Shown here in pieces: positions 16,043 to 24,871 of a stretch of DNA of 64,000 bases (position 1 is the first letter of the stretch; every line of letters starts with the position of its first letter). Under the pieces are notes generated by a model that saw only the letters and a program-made list of their open reading frames with translations, searched no databases and was not told where the DNA came from. Origin of the DNA: UBA6926 sp045562535 (lineage in GTDB: Bacteria; Chloroflexota; Dehalococcoidia; UBA6926); NCBI GenBank assembly GCA_045562535.1, contig JBJKVP010000005.1:1-64000 (forward strand), written 5' to 3'. Position numbers and translations under genes: made by a program.

Positions 16043-18280
16043 CTATTCTGGGTGAAGTAGCTTATATATCTTTTCAGAGGTTATGGGTAAATCTTTTACT
16101 CTGACTCCTATCGCATCTTCTATGGCATTAGCGATAGCTGCAGCAGTTGGTGTGTTTGAACTTTCCCCTGCCGATTTAACGTTGTAAGAACCAGATCCTA
16201 TTTCGTTTTGTAACAGAGATGTTTTCATAATAGGCAGGTCTTTTCCAGTAGGAATCTTGAAATCTGCAAGTGATGGGTTACTTACTCTACCACTTTCGTC
16301 TACTATCAATTCCTCCATTAATGCAAAACCTATTGCTTGTACCACACCGCCTTCTATTTGGCCTTGATGTGTTGTGGGGTTAATAATTGTCCCAACATCG
16401 TGACTTGTTGTGAAGTTCCGTAGAAATATTTGCCCTGTCTCTGGGTCTATTTCTACCTCTGCAATCTGTGCACCGTAAGAAGTTGTTGGCGATCCCTTTG
16501 TTTCGTTTACGTGTCCAATAGCGCTGATAGGCAATCCTGTTCTGTTGAGTAGTTCTCCTATTTCGATCATTTCAGAATCCGCGTTGACAACATGTTTATT
16601 ATTAATAGATAGAGTTTCTTCCGGCCATCCCATTAATTCCGCAGCCCTTTTAAACAGCTCGTCTTTTGCAGCTTTTCCAGCAATGTGGGCAGCTTCTACA
16701 GCTATTCTAGTGGTGTGGCTACCTCCAATTCCGGAATCGAATTTTGTGAAAGTAGTGTCTTGCGGTTTTACACTTATAGTTTCTGGAGGTAAAGAAAGCT
16801 CTTCGCTAATAACTTGCTGTATAACGGTATATTGGCCAGCGCCCTGTTCAAATAAGGGTGTATAAGCTGTTATGGTTCCACTAAGTTCTATCGATAGCAA
16901 AACACTAGTTTCTCCTCCAGGAGCACCATGGTCTCCCATAGCGATACCTCGCCCAACATAAGCTTCTTTAGGAGAAAAATAATCTGCAGTTGTCGCAGCA
17001 AGTTCTAGCGTTTCTCCTGCATTGATATTTTCGAAATAATGCCCTGTTGATGTTGATTCACCGTTTCCAATGATATTTTTCATACGAAATTCGTAAGGGT
17101 CCATATTAATTTTTCTGGCTAAGGCATCCATATGAGATTCCGCCGCGAAGATAGCCTGGGGAGCACCTGGCGCCCGGTAGTGGCCGCTAGGAACGGTGTT
17201 TGTATACACTTGGTAAGAGTTGATATTAACGTGAGGAATTCGGTAAGGGCTTCCCGCTAAATGTGCTGCGCCTACTAAATTGGCGGAAGGGACAGGCTTA
17301 TAACCGCCATATGCTCCACTATCCCACATGGCCTTTGCATCCCACGCTAGGAGTGTTCCATCACTTTTCATGCCTGCTCGAATTTTCATTTCTCCACCAT
17401 GTCGTGGGTTACCTGCTATAAGTTCTTCCGAATAATCCATGCTCATGCGAACAGGTTTTTTAGAATCTTTTGCTAGAGCGAAGCACAGGGGTATGTCCAT
17501 AGAACTCCCTTTTCCCCCAAAATCTCCTCCAATATATGTTGGGTTCACCGTGAAATTTTCCGGTTCTAAGTCAAAAGCCGCTGAGAGTTGACTTCTCATC
17601 ATGAACGGCGCTTTATTGCTTGCCCAAATTTGTATTTGTTCTTGCTCATCAATCCAAACCATGCACGTGTGAGGTTCGAGATAACCTTGGTGTCCTTTCG
17701 GGGTTGTATATGTACCTTCAACAATTATGTCAGACTCTTGGAAACCAGCGTCTATATCGCCTTTATTCCAATTATCATGAGCATATATATTAAGATGTCG
17801 GTCGGTTACTTTTTTAGGTAAACCTACGTATTCATTTAAATTTGGGTGTAGTGTTGGAGCGTCGTCTGAGGCAGCGGAGTGGATATTCGTCACGGCTGGT
17901 AATTCTTCATATTTAACTTCGATTAAAGACAGCGCTTGCTCAGCAATTTCTTTGTCGGTGGCTGCGACCGCTGCAACTTTGTCTCCAATAAACCTGACCC
18001 TATCATTGGCCAAAATAGGTACGTCAAACAATCTTCGGCCAATCCTGATATTTTCCAAATCTTTTCCTGTTAGGACTGAGTATACTCCGGGTAAAGCCTT
18101 TGCTCTCGATACGTCAACTGATAATATTCGAGCGTGCGGGTAAGGACTTCTCAGAATTTTTCCCCATAGAACGTCGTTCAATTGGTTGTCTAAAGTATAT
18201 TTAGCTTTTCCTGTAACTTTTTCAGGGCCATCAGCTCTAGTGACTGATCGCCCTAAACTACTGTATTCCTGGTTATCCAT
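16043..18280 (-). CDS. Xanthine-dehydrogenase-family molybdopterin-binding subunit
   Basis: A large catalytic subunit of about 745 residues of the Mo-hydroxylase (XdhB/CoxL) family. The N-terminal a/b hammerhead (about 8-125, GKAKYTLD...LRSPYPHARI) precedes the Mo-cofactor domains. GGDFGGKG at 251-258 and YRAPGAPQ near 365 are cofactor motifs. The C-terminal SAGESS carries the likely catalytic Glu706. The CoxL-type Cys loop is absent, so a xanthine or aldehyde-oxidase-like reaction is more likely than CO oxidation. A GGGAG site supports the ATG at 18280 over the upstream TTG at 18292. The FAD and 2Fe-2S subunits are not encoded nearby. The substrate is unknown. Confidence 0.88.
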   Translation of the reverse strand: MDNQEYSSLGRSVTRADGPEKVTGKAKYTLDNQLNDVLWGKILRSPYPHARILSVDVSRAKALPGVYSVLTGKDLENIRIGRRLFDVPILANDRVRFIGDKVAAVAATDKEIAEQALSLIEVKYEELPAVTNIHSAASDDAPTLHPNLNEYVGLPKKVTDRHLNIYAHDNWNKGDIDAGFQESDIIVEGTYTTPKGHQGYLEPHTCMVWIDEQEQIQIWASNKAPFMMRSQLSAAFDLEPENFTVNPTYIGGDFGGKGSSMDIPLCFALAKDSKKPVRMSMDYSEELIAGNPRHGGEMKIRAGMKSDGTLLAWDAKAMWDSGAYGGYKPVPSANLVGAAHLAGSPYRIPHVNINSYQVYTNTVPSGHYRAPGAPQAIFAAESHMDALARKINMDPYEFRMKNIIGNGESTSTGHYFENINAGETLELAATTADYFSPKEAYVGRGIAMGDHGAPGGETSVLLSIELSGTITAYTPLFEQGAGQYTVIQQVISEELSLPPETISVKPQDTTFTKFDSGIGGSHTTRIAVEAAHIAGKAAKDELFKRAAELMGWPEETLSINNKHVVNADSEMIEIGELLNRTGLPISAIGHVNETKGSPTTSYGAQIAEVEIDPETGQIFLRNFTTSHDVGTIINPTTHQGQIEGGVVQAIGFALMEELIVDESGRVSNPSLADFKIPTGKDLPIMKTSLLQNEIGSGSYNVKSAGESSNTPTAAAIANAIEDAIGVRVKDLPITSEKIYKLLHPE

Positions 18281-18312
18281 ACTAACTCCCAAATAATTGA
18301 ACCATTTAGTGT

Positions 18313-20790
18313 TTACTGAGTTACGAAATTAATGAGCCGTTTGGCCACATATATTGATTTTTTAGGTGTCTGGTTATTTAAGGAAAGCTTAATTTTATCG
18401 CTGCCCAAAGCAGCGGCAATCGCGTCATCTTCACTGACATCTGCAGAAAGGTTGATCCGATCACGAACTTTCCCGTCAATTTGAACTACTAAGGTAAATG
18501 TTTCTTCCAGTAGCAGTGTTTCTTCCCATTTTGGCCATGATTGTTGGTGAATACTATATGTATTGCCTACCATCTCCCATAATTCTTCGGACAAGTGCGG
18601 AGCTATGGGTGATAGTAATTTCAGAAGGGTTTCATAGGTAAAATCCCAAGTTTTTGGCTTCTTGTTATTAGTGGCAAGGGTTTGTAATAGATTCGTCAAA
18701 GTCATCATCGCAGCAATAGCAGTATTAAATTGAAATGATTCAATATCTTCGTGGACCTTTTTTATTGTTTTATGCAGCTCTCTTGTTAAATTAATATCAG
18801 ATTTGGAGGATTCATTTTCAATTATTGAGTCATTTTTGAAGCTTGCCATATCCCATAATCTGTTAAACCACCTTGAAATCCCCCGAATGCCCTGGGTATC
18901 CCAAATACCACCCTGATCCCATGGCCCAACAAACATTAGGTACGTTCTAACTGTGTCTGCACCGAGGCGAGAAATTTGCTCATCAGGATTAACTACGTTA
19001 CCCCTGCTCTTACTCATCTTTTCGTGATCTTCTCCAAGAATGATGCCTTGGTTGAATAATTTTTTGAAAGGCTCGTCGAAATCGACAAGTCCAATGTCTC
19101 TAAGGGCTTTGGTGAAAAACCTTGCATATAAAAGGTGCAGTACGGCATGTTCCGCACCTCCTGTATATAGATCTACGGGAGCCCATCTATGGACATCCTG
19201 TTTGCTAAAAGGCATTTTTTCTTTGCTATTTGGACTTGTATAGCGGAACTGATACCAAGAAGAGTCTACAAAGGTATCCATTGTATCGGTTTCCCTTTGA
19301 GCGGGTTTACCGCATTCTGGGCAAAGAGTATTTAGGAATTCTGGATTCTCTTTAAGGGGAGATTCCCCGGTTGGTTTAAAATCTGCATGCTCTGGTAATA
19401 AAACGGGAAGATCTTTTTCAGGGACTGGAACCGTGCCACATTCTTCACAGTAAATTATAGGTATGGGTGTTCCCCAATATCTTTGTCTGGAGATTAGCCA
19501 GTCACGAATTCGGTAAGTTATGGTTTGCTTACCTCGTGACAAAGATTCTAGGTGAGTCGTTATAGCTAATTTTGCTTCTTCGTTTTCTAATCCATTAAAC
19601 GCTTCAGAATTTACGATTTCACCAGGGTTTACCCAAGCTTCCTCGAGGGGGTTTCCATCCCAATTTTCTGGAGCGACCACCACTTTAATGGGCAAATCAT
19701 GTGTAATCGCAAAATCATAATCACGTTGGTCGTGCGCTGGTACTCCCATCACGGCGCCCGTTCCATATGATCCTAATACATAGTCTGCTATGAATAGTGA
19801 AATCTTTTCGCCATTAAGTGGATTGATACAATATGATCCCAGAGGCACTCCTGATTTAGTGTTTTCGGTTGAAAGTCGTTCTATTTCCGTTTGCATTTTT
19901 GCTTCAGCCACATAATTTTCGACAGTGTCTCTATTTTCCGATGTGGTTAAAGCAGGGACCAGAGGGTGTTCAGGGGCAAGTACCATAAATGTAACTCCGT
20001 ACGCGGTGTCTGGCCTAGTGGTAAAAACTTTTATCGAATTGGCAGCTTTAAGAGGTTCTGCAAAATCAAATTCGATTTCGGTCCCCTCTGATCGACCTAT
20101 CCAATTATCTTGCATTACGTTAATTTTAGCCGGCCAGTCAGTTGATCTATGATCTAATAACTCTTCGGCATAATCTGTGATCTTAAAAAACCACTGCTCT
20201 AGATCTTTTTGATAAACAGGTGTGCCGCAGCGGTCGCAGTTTCCGTCTGCGTCCACTTGTTCTCTTGCGAGGGTTGTTTGATCTTGTTCACACCAATTAA
20301 CGGGTGCCTTTCCACGATAAGCTAAACCTCTGGAAAAAAATTGTAGAAAAAACCATTGGTTCCAAGTGTAGTATTCCGGGAGACAGGTAATTAATTCTCG
20401 GTCCCAGTCGTAAACAGCGCCCAGCGTTTTTAGTTGTCCTCGCATTTTTTCTACATTACCGAGCGTCCAGTCCCTTGGATGAATACTTCTCTCTATTGCC
20501 GCGTTTTCGGCGGGTAGCCCAAATGCATCAAATCCCATAGGGTGTAGAACATTATAGCCATTCATTCTTTTAAATCTTGCGTAGGCATCTGCAGGCGCTT
20601 CGGCATACCAATGCCCGACGTGTAAATCTCCAGACGTGTAAGGAAACATAGTGAGGGAATAGAATTTGGGTCTTGGGTCATCGTCGCTGGCTGCATACAT
20701 ATTGTCTGCAGCCCATCGATCTTGCCATTTGGCATCAATTAGTGAAGGGTCATATCTAAGATTATATGATTCTGTATTAGTGTTTGACAT
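18313..20790 (-). CDS. leuS: Leucyl-tRNA synthetase
   Basis: An 825-residue class Ia synthetase that charges tRNA-Leu. The HIGH-type motif HVGH is at 57-60. A zinc-type insertion has CDRCG near residue 190. The editing domain includes TTRPDTAYG and GVPAHDQRDYDFA. KMSKS is at 591-595, followed by the anticodon-binding domain and the C-terminal tail with VQIDGKVRDR. Length and order are those of bacterial LeuRS. It is transcribed away from rpoB. The Mo-hydroxylase gene lies downstream in the same direction, with a 32-bp gap. Confidence 0.98.
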   Translation of the reverse strand: MSNTNTESYNLRYDPSLIDAKWQDRWAADNMYAASDDDPRPKFYSLTMFPYTSGDLHVGHWYAEAPADAYARFKRMNGYNVLHPMGFDAFGLPAENAAIERSIHPRDWTLGNVEKMRGQLKTLGAVYDWDRELITCLPEYYTWNQWFFLQFFSRGLAYRGKAPVNWCEQDQTTLAREQVDADGNCDRCGTPVYQKDLEQWFFKITDYAEELLDHRSTDWPAKINVMQDNWIGRSEGTEIEFDFAEPLKAANSIKVFTTRPDTAYGVTFMVLAPEHPLVPALTTSENRDTVENYVAEAKMQTEIERLSTENTKSGVPLGSYCINPLNGEKISLFIADYVLGSYGTGAVMGVPAHDQRDYDFAITHDLPIKVVVAPENWDGNPLEEAWVNPGEIVNSEAFNGLENEEAKLAITTHLESLSRGKQTITYRIRDWLISRQRYWGTPIPIIYCEECGTVPVPEKDLPVLLPEHADFKPTGESPLKENPEFLNTLCPECGKPAQRETDTMDTFVDSSWYQFRYTSPNSKEKMPFSKQDVHRWAPVDLYTGGAEHAVLHLLYARFFTKALRDIGLVDFDEPFKKLFNQGIILGEDHEKMSKSRGNVVNPDEQISRLGADTVRTYLMFVGPWDQGGIWDTQGIRGISRWFNRLWDMASFKNDSIIENESSKSDINLTRELHKTIKKVHEDIESFQFNTAIAAMMTLTNLLQTLATNNKKPKTWDFTYETLLKLLSPIAPHLSEELWEMVGNTYSIHQQSWPKWEETLLLEETFTLVVQIDGKVRDRINLSADVSEDDAIAAALGSDKIKLSLNNQTPKKSIYVAKRLINFVTQ

Positions 20791-20916
20791 TAAGTCTTTC
20801 CATTTTTTTTGTTCCGTAATTTCTGTATATTATAAACATCTTTTTTTAGATTTGTTTGCTTTAGCCTCTTAGGCCTTCAACTTAAATCGTAGAGAATAAC
20901 TAGCGTGAGAAAAGAA

Positions 20917-20945
20917 TTGACAATGATATCTAATGCAACTATAAT
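20917..20945 (+). promoter_or_regulatory. Perfect-consensus sigma-70 promoter for rpoBC
   Basis: TTGACA at 20917-20922, a 17-bp spacer, then TATAAT at 20940-20945: an exact match to the housekeeping consensus. The predicted start near 20952 gives a leader of about 115 nt before the supported rpoB start at 21068. Confidence 0.88.
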
Positions 20946-20994
20946 TTAGTCCGCGTGGTTCTATATAATAATACCTCAAACAAAAGAATGTAAT

Positions 20995-21035
20995 AAGCCT
21001 ACTCGCTTGGCTATAGCTTGGCGTGTGGGTTTTTT
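20995..21035 (+). terminator. Terminator-like hairpin in the rpoBC leader (possible attenuator)
   Basis: AAGCCTAC (20995-21002) pairs with GTGGGTTT (21025-21032) with two G-T wobbles. After a T-T mismatch, CGC (21004-21006) pairs with GCG (21021-21023), closing a 14-nt loop. Six T residues at 21030-21035 follow. It lies between the consensus promoter and the rpoB ribosome site, so it could cause partial early termination of rpoBC transcripts. Confidence 0.6.
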
Positions 21036-21067
21036 CGCGTTCTATAAGATCAAGGAAGGTGTTCGCT

Positions 21068-24000
21068 TTGGTAATAGCTTCAGATAAGACGACAAAAGAT
21101 TATTCTAAGATTGAAGAGGTATTGGGACCCCCTAACCTTATTCAAATCCAGTCGGGATCATTTAATTGGTTTCAAGATCAAGGCATAACTGATCTTTTAG
21201 AAGAAATAAGCCCAATTCAAGATTCAGTTAGAGAAGGTATTTCTGCTGATGTAGCTAAAGGGCGAACTCCTAGAGAGATCTTGGCCTTGATTAAAGACAG
21301 CGAAGATAAAGGGGCTATTTCAAGCTCAACCGGTAGATTTTCGTTAAGTTTTATTGACCATCGATTCGGCCCTCCCAAGTATACTGAAGACGAAGCACGT
21401 GACAAAGACCAGAATTATTGCGCACCTCTTTTTGTAACAGCAAGATTGGTCGTTCGGGACAGTGGTGAAATTAAAGACCAAGAACTATTTTTCGGAGATA
21501 TTCCTCTGATGACAGATAGAGGAACATTTATCATAAATGGTGCAGAGCGAGTGGTTGTAAGTCAGCTTGTTAGATCTCCTGGAGCCTATTTCACACTTTC
21601 GAGAGATAATGTTACCGGAAGAGATTTGGCATCTGCTAAATTAATACCTAACCGTGGTGCGTGGCTTGAATTTGAAGTTTCATCGAAAAATTTGGTTACT
21701 GTGAAAGTCGATAGAAGGCGTAAAATGCCTGTTACACTTTTTCTTCGTGCTCTCGGTTATGACAATGACGAGATCTTGAAAGAGTTTGCTGAAGTCGATT
21801 CTGATCAGGAAATTTCATATATTCAGTCAACTCTGGATAAAGACACCGCAGGTGATAGTTTTGATGATTCACTATTGGACGTATATCGTAGGTTACGACC
21901 TGGAGAACCGTCGGTTATAGATAATGCAAAAACGTTAGTATATAACCTGTTTTTTAATCCTAGACGTTATGACCTGGCTAAGGTGGGAAGATATAAACTT
22001 AATCGTAATCTTGGTTTAGATCCAGACTACGAAAATACTACTCTATCTCCTGAGGATATACTTGCGTTGATCAAACAAATGATTAAAGTACAACGCCGAT
22101 TAGAAATTCCTAATGATATAGACCATCTTGGCAACAGGCGAGTAAGAGCAGTAGGAGAATTGATACAGAATCAGTTCAGAGTGGGCCTTTTAAGGATGGA
22201 AAGAGTAGCGCGAGAGCGTATGACTTTAGTACAACCGGAAGGAGCAACACCTGGGCACCTTATAAATGTCAGACCAGTAGTCGCATCGATGAGGGAATTT
22301 TTTGGTGGCTCACAATTATCGCAATTTATGGATCAAACGAACCCGCTTGCAGAGTTAACTCATAAAAGAAGGCTTTCTGCACTAGGTCCAGGAGGTCTAT
22401 CAAGAGAGCGTGCAGGATTCGATGTTAGAGATGTTCATAATTCTCATTATGGTCGTATTTGTCCTATCGAGACGCCTGAAGGCCCCAATATTGGGCTACT
22501 TGGTTCTCTAGCAACTTACGCGCGTATAAATGAACATGGTTTTATTGAAACTCCTTATCGGCCTGTATATAGGACGATATCTAACAAAGATAAAGATCAA
22601 TTAACGGGTCATACTCTTCGGGAAGATGTTGTTAAATCAGATAAAAGTGTTGTTGCAAAAGAAGGGCAAATCGTTGATGCAAAATTAGCGACAGCGATAG
22701 CAAGGCTAAGTAAAAGAGATATTCCAGTCGTGCCTTTTGTTGCAGAAGATACATCTTACCTCTCTGCAGATGAAGAAGAGACTTATGATATAGCACAAGC
22801 AAATACAAGGCTAAATGAAAAAAGAGAGATAATATCAGATCTAATTGAAGTCAGGCATAATGGTGAGCCACATACTGCGCGATCTGTCGAAGTAGATTAT
22901 ATGGATGTTTCTCCTAAACAATTATTTAGTGTTTCAACGGCTCTGATTCCCTTTTTAGAGCATGATGATGCTAACAGAGCACTGATGGGATCAAACATGC
23001 AGAGGCAAGCAGTTCCTTTAGTGCGTCCTGATGTGCCATTGGTTTCAACCGGTATGGAAGGACGGGTTGCAACTGATAGTGGGCAAATATTGCTGTCAAA
23101 ATTCGCCGGTGTTGTAGAATCTGCAACCGCAGATGAAGTAGTTATTAAAGACGAAGAAGGAGAGCTGCACTCTCACCGAGTTCGAAAATTTGAGAGATCA
23201 AACCAAGGAACAATCATTAATCAGAGGCCGTCTGTAGTTGCGGGCGAAAAAGTAGAGATTGGTGATCCTATTGCTGACTGTGCTTCAACAGTAAAAGGAG
23301 ATTTAGCCCTAGGGCAAAATGTCTTGGTGGCGTTTATGTCATGGGAAGGATTTAATTTCGAAGATGCCATTATACTTTCTGAAGAAATGGTGAGAGATGA
23401 TAAATTTACTTCTATCCATATAGAAAAATATGAAACTGAATCCAGAGATACGAAACTAGGTGCAGAAGAGATTACGAGAGATATTCCCAATGTAGGTGAA
23501 GAAGCACTGAAAGACTTGGATGAGCACGGAGTTATAAGATTAGGTGCTGAAGTTACTAGCGGGGATGTATTGGTGGGGAAAATAACACCAAAGGGAGAGA
23601 CTGAATTATCTCCGGAAGAGAAATTATTAAGAGCTATTTTTAGTGAAAAAGCTAGAGAAGTGAGAGATTCGTCTCTGAAAGTTCCACATGGAGAGCGTGG
23701 GAAAGTTATTGATGTAAGAGTTTTGTCTAGGGCTAATAAAGATGAGTTGCCCGCTGGAGTGAACGAATTAGTGAGAGTATCGGTGGCGCAAACGCGTAAA
23801 ATTTCTGTAGGAGATAAGATGGCAGGGAGGCATGGAAACAAGGGGGTTATCTCAAGGATTATGCCTATTGAAGATATGCCCTACCTTCCGGATGGAACTC
23901 CTTTGCAGATAATATTGAATCCTATAGGAGTACCGAGCCGTATGAATCTAGGACAAATTCTGGAAACCCATATCGGTTCTGCAGCAAATGATTTAGGTTT

Positions 24001-24871
24001 CAAAGTAGTTACACCGGTCTTTGACGGAGCAGATCCAGCTTCAATTGAAGATGCGCTTGGGAGAGCATGGATCGCACATGAATCTGGGGCTGTCGTTAGT
24101 AAAGAAGAAAATGGCCCATTAGAATTTGATCAATCGATCGCAGAAAAATGGCTACAGGACAGAGGGGTAATAAGAGACGATCTTTTTGACGATACAATTA
24201 TTGGCCCGGCTAAAGAAACTTGCCTGAGGCTCTGGTTAGAAGATGAAGGTATTAAGAGCTCTAAACTGGCTGGAGAAAAACTTATTAAGGCAACGTCAAA
24301 TCATTACGAAAAATCAGGGCATCACCCACCTATTTTTGGCAAGGTATTGTTAAGAGATGGCAGAACAGGTGAGCCGTTTGGCCAGCCTGTCACCGTAGGC
24401 TATATATACATGCTGAAACTTATTCACTTAGTGGAAGATAAAATCCATGCGAGATCAACTGGCCCCTATTCTTTAATAACCCAGCAACCTCTTGGTGGTA
24501 AGGCACAATTTGGTGGACAGAGGTTTGGTGAAATGGAAGTTTGGGCTCTTGAAGCTTATAGCGCAGCACATAACCTACAAGAAATGTTGACAGTTAAGTC
24601 AGATGATGTTCAAGGACGTCAGCAGACGTATGAATCAATCGTTAAAGGCGAAGATGTAATGGAACCAGGTGTCCCAGAAAGTTTTCACGTGTTACAGAAA
24701 GAACTTCAGAGCCTAGGTTTAGCAGTTGAACTTTTAGGCAAAAACGAAATTCCTGATAAGGAGTCGATTGTAGCAGCACCAGTTGGTGTTCTTGAAGAAG
24801 ATTCAGCAGATTTACTAGATGAAACAGATATAGAAATGGAAAAAGAAGAGGAGTCCGACGATGACGGATAG
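21068..24871 (+). CDS. rpoB: DNA-directed RNA polymerase beta subunit
   Basis: The beta subunit of RNA polymerase, about 1267 residues. Conserved blocks include GAERVVVSQLVRSPGAY and the rifampicin region beginning GGSQLSQFMDQTN near residue 413. The usual Asp, His and Ser of that region are all present, so a sensitive-type pocket is expected. ETPEGPNIGLL and the C-terminal QPLGGKAQFGGQRFGEMEVW follow. An AAGGAAGG site at 21052-21059 supports the TTG start at 21068. An in-frame extension to GTG 21023 would begin inside the leader hairpin and is unlikely. rpoC overlaps its end by 11 bp, so translation is probably coupled. Confidence 0.98.
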   Translation: MVIASDKTTKDYSKIEEVLGPPNLIQIQSGSFNWFQDQGITDLLEEISPIQDSVREGISADVAKGRTPREILALIKDSEDKGAISSSTGRFSLSFIDHRFGPPKYTEDEARDKDQNYCAPLFVTARLVVRDSGEIKDQELFFGDIPLMTDRGTFIINGAERVVVSQLVRSPGAYFTLSRDNVTGRDLASAKLIPNRGAWLEFEVSSKNLVTVKVDRRRKMPVTLFLRALGYDNDEILKEFAEVDSDQEISYIQSTLDKDTAGDSFDDSLLDVYRRLRPGEPSVIDNAKTLVYNLFFNPRRYDLAKVGRYKLNRNLGLDPDYENTTLSPEDILALIKQMIKVQRRLEIPNDIDHLGNRRVRAVGELIQNQFRVGLLRMERVARERMTLVQPEGATPGHLINVRPVVASMREFFGGSQLSQFMDQTNPLAELTHKRRLSALGPGGLSRERAGFDVRDVHNSHYGRICPIETPEGPNIGLLGSLATYARINEHGFIETPYRPVYRTISNKDKDQLTGHTLREDVVKSDKSVVAKEGQIVDAKLATAIARLSKRDIPVVPFVAEDTSYLSADEEETYDIAQANTRLNEKREIISDLIEVRHNGEPHTARSVEVDYMDVSPKQLFSVSTALIPFLEHDDANRALMGSNMQRQAVPLVRPDVPLVSTGMEGRVATDSGQILLSKFAGVVESATADEVVIKDEEGELHSHRVRKFERSNQGTIINQRPSVVAGEKVEIGDPIADCASTVKGDLALGQNVLVAFMSWEGFNFEDAIILSEEMVRDDKFTSIHIEKYETESRDTKLGAEEITRDIPNVGEEALKDLDEHGVIRLGAEVTSGDVLVGKITPKGETELSPEEKLLRAIFSEKAREVRDSSLKVPHGERGKVIDVRVLSRANKDELPAGVNELVRVSVAQTRKISVGDKMAGRHGNKGVISRIMPIEDMPYLPDGTPLQIILNPIGVPSRMNLGQILETHIGSAANDLGFKVVTPVFDGADPASIEDALGRAWIAHESGAVVSKEENGPLEFDQSIAEKWLQDRGVIRDDLFDDTIIGPAKETCLRLWLEDEGIKSSKLAGEKLIKATSNHYEKSGHHPPIFGKVLLRDGRTGEPFGQPVTVGYIYMLKLIHLVEDKIHARSTGPYSLITQQPLGGKAQFGGQRFGEMEVWALEAYSAAHNLQEMLTVKSDDVQGRQQTYESIVKGEDVMEPGVPESFHVLQKELQSLGLAVELLGKNEIPDKESIVAAPVGVLEEDSADLLDETDIEMEKEEESDDDG

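Noticed and set aside
21023..21067. Upstream extension of rpoB to GTG 21023
   Set aside because: It begins inside the leader hairpin, and the AAGGAAGG site fits TTG 21068.
23221..23841. Long minus-strand frame (206 codons) inside rpoB
   Set aside because: It is antisense to a conserved part of rpoB with Ser/Thr-rich random-like sequence, typical of a codon shadow.
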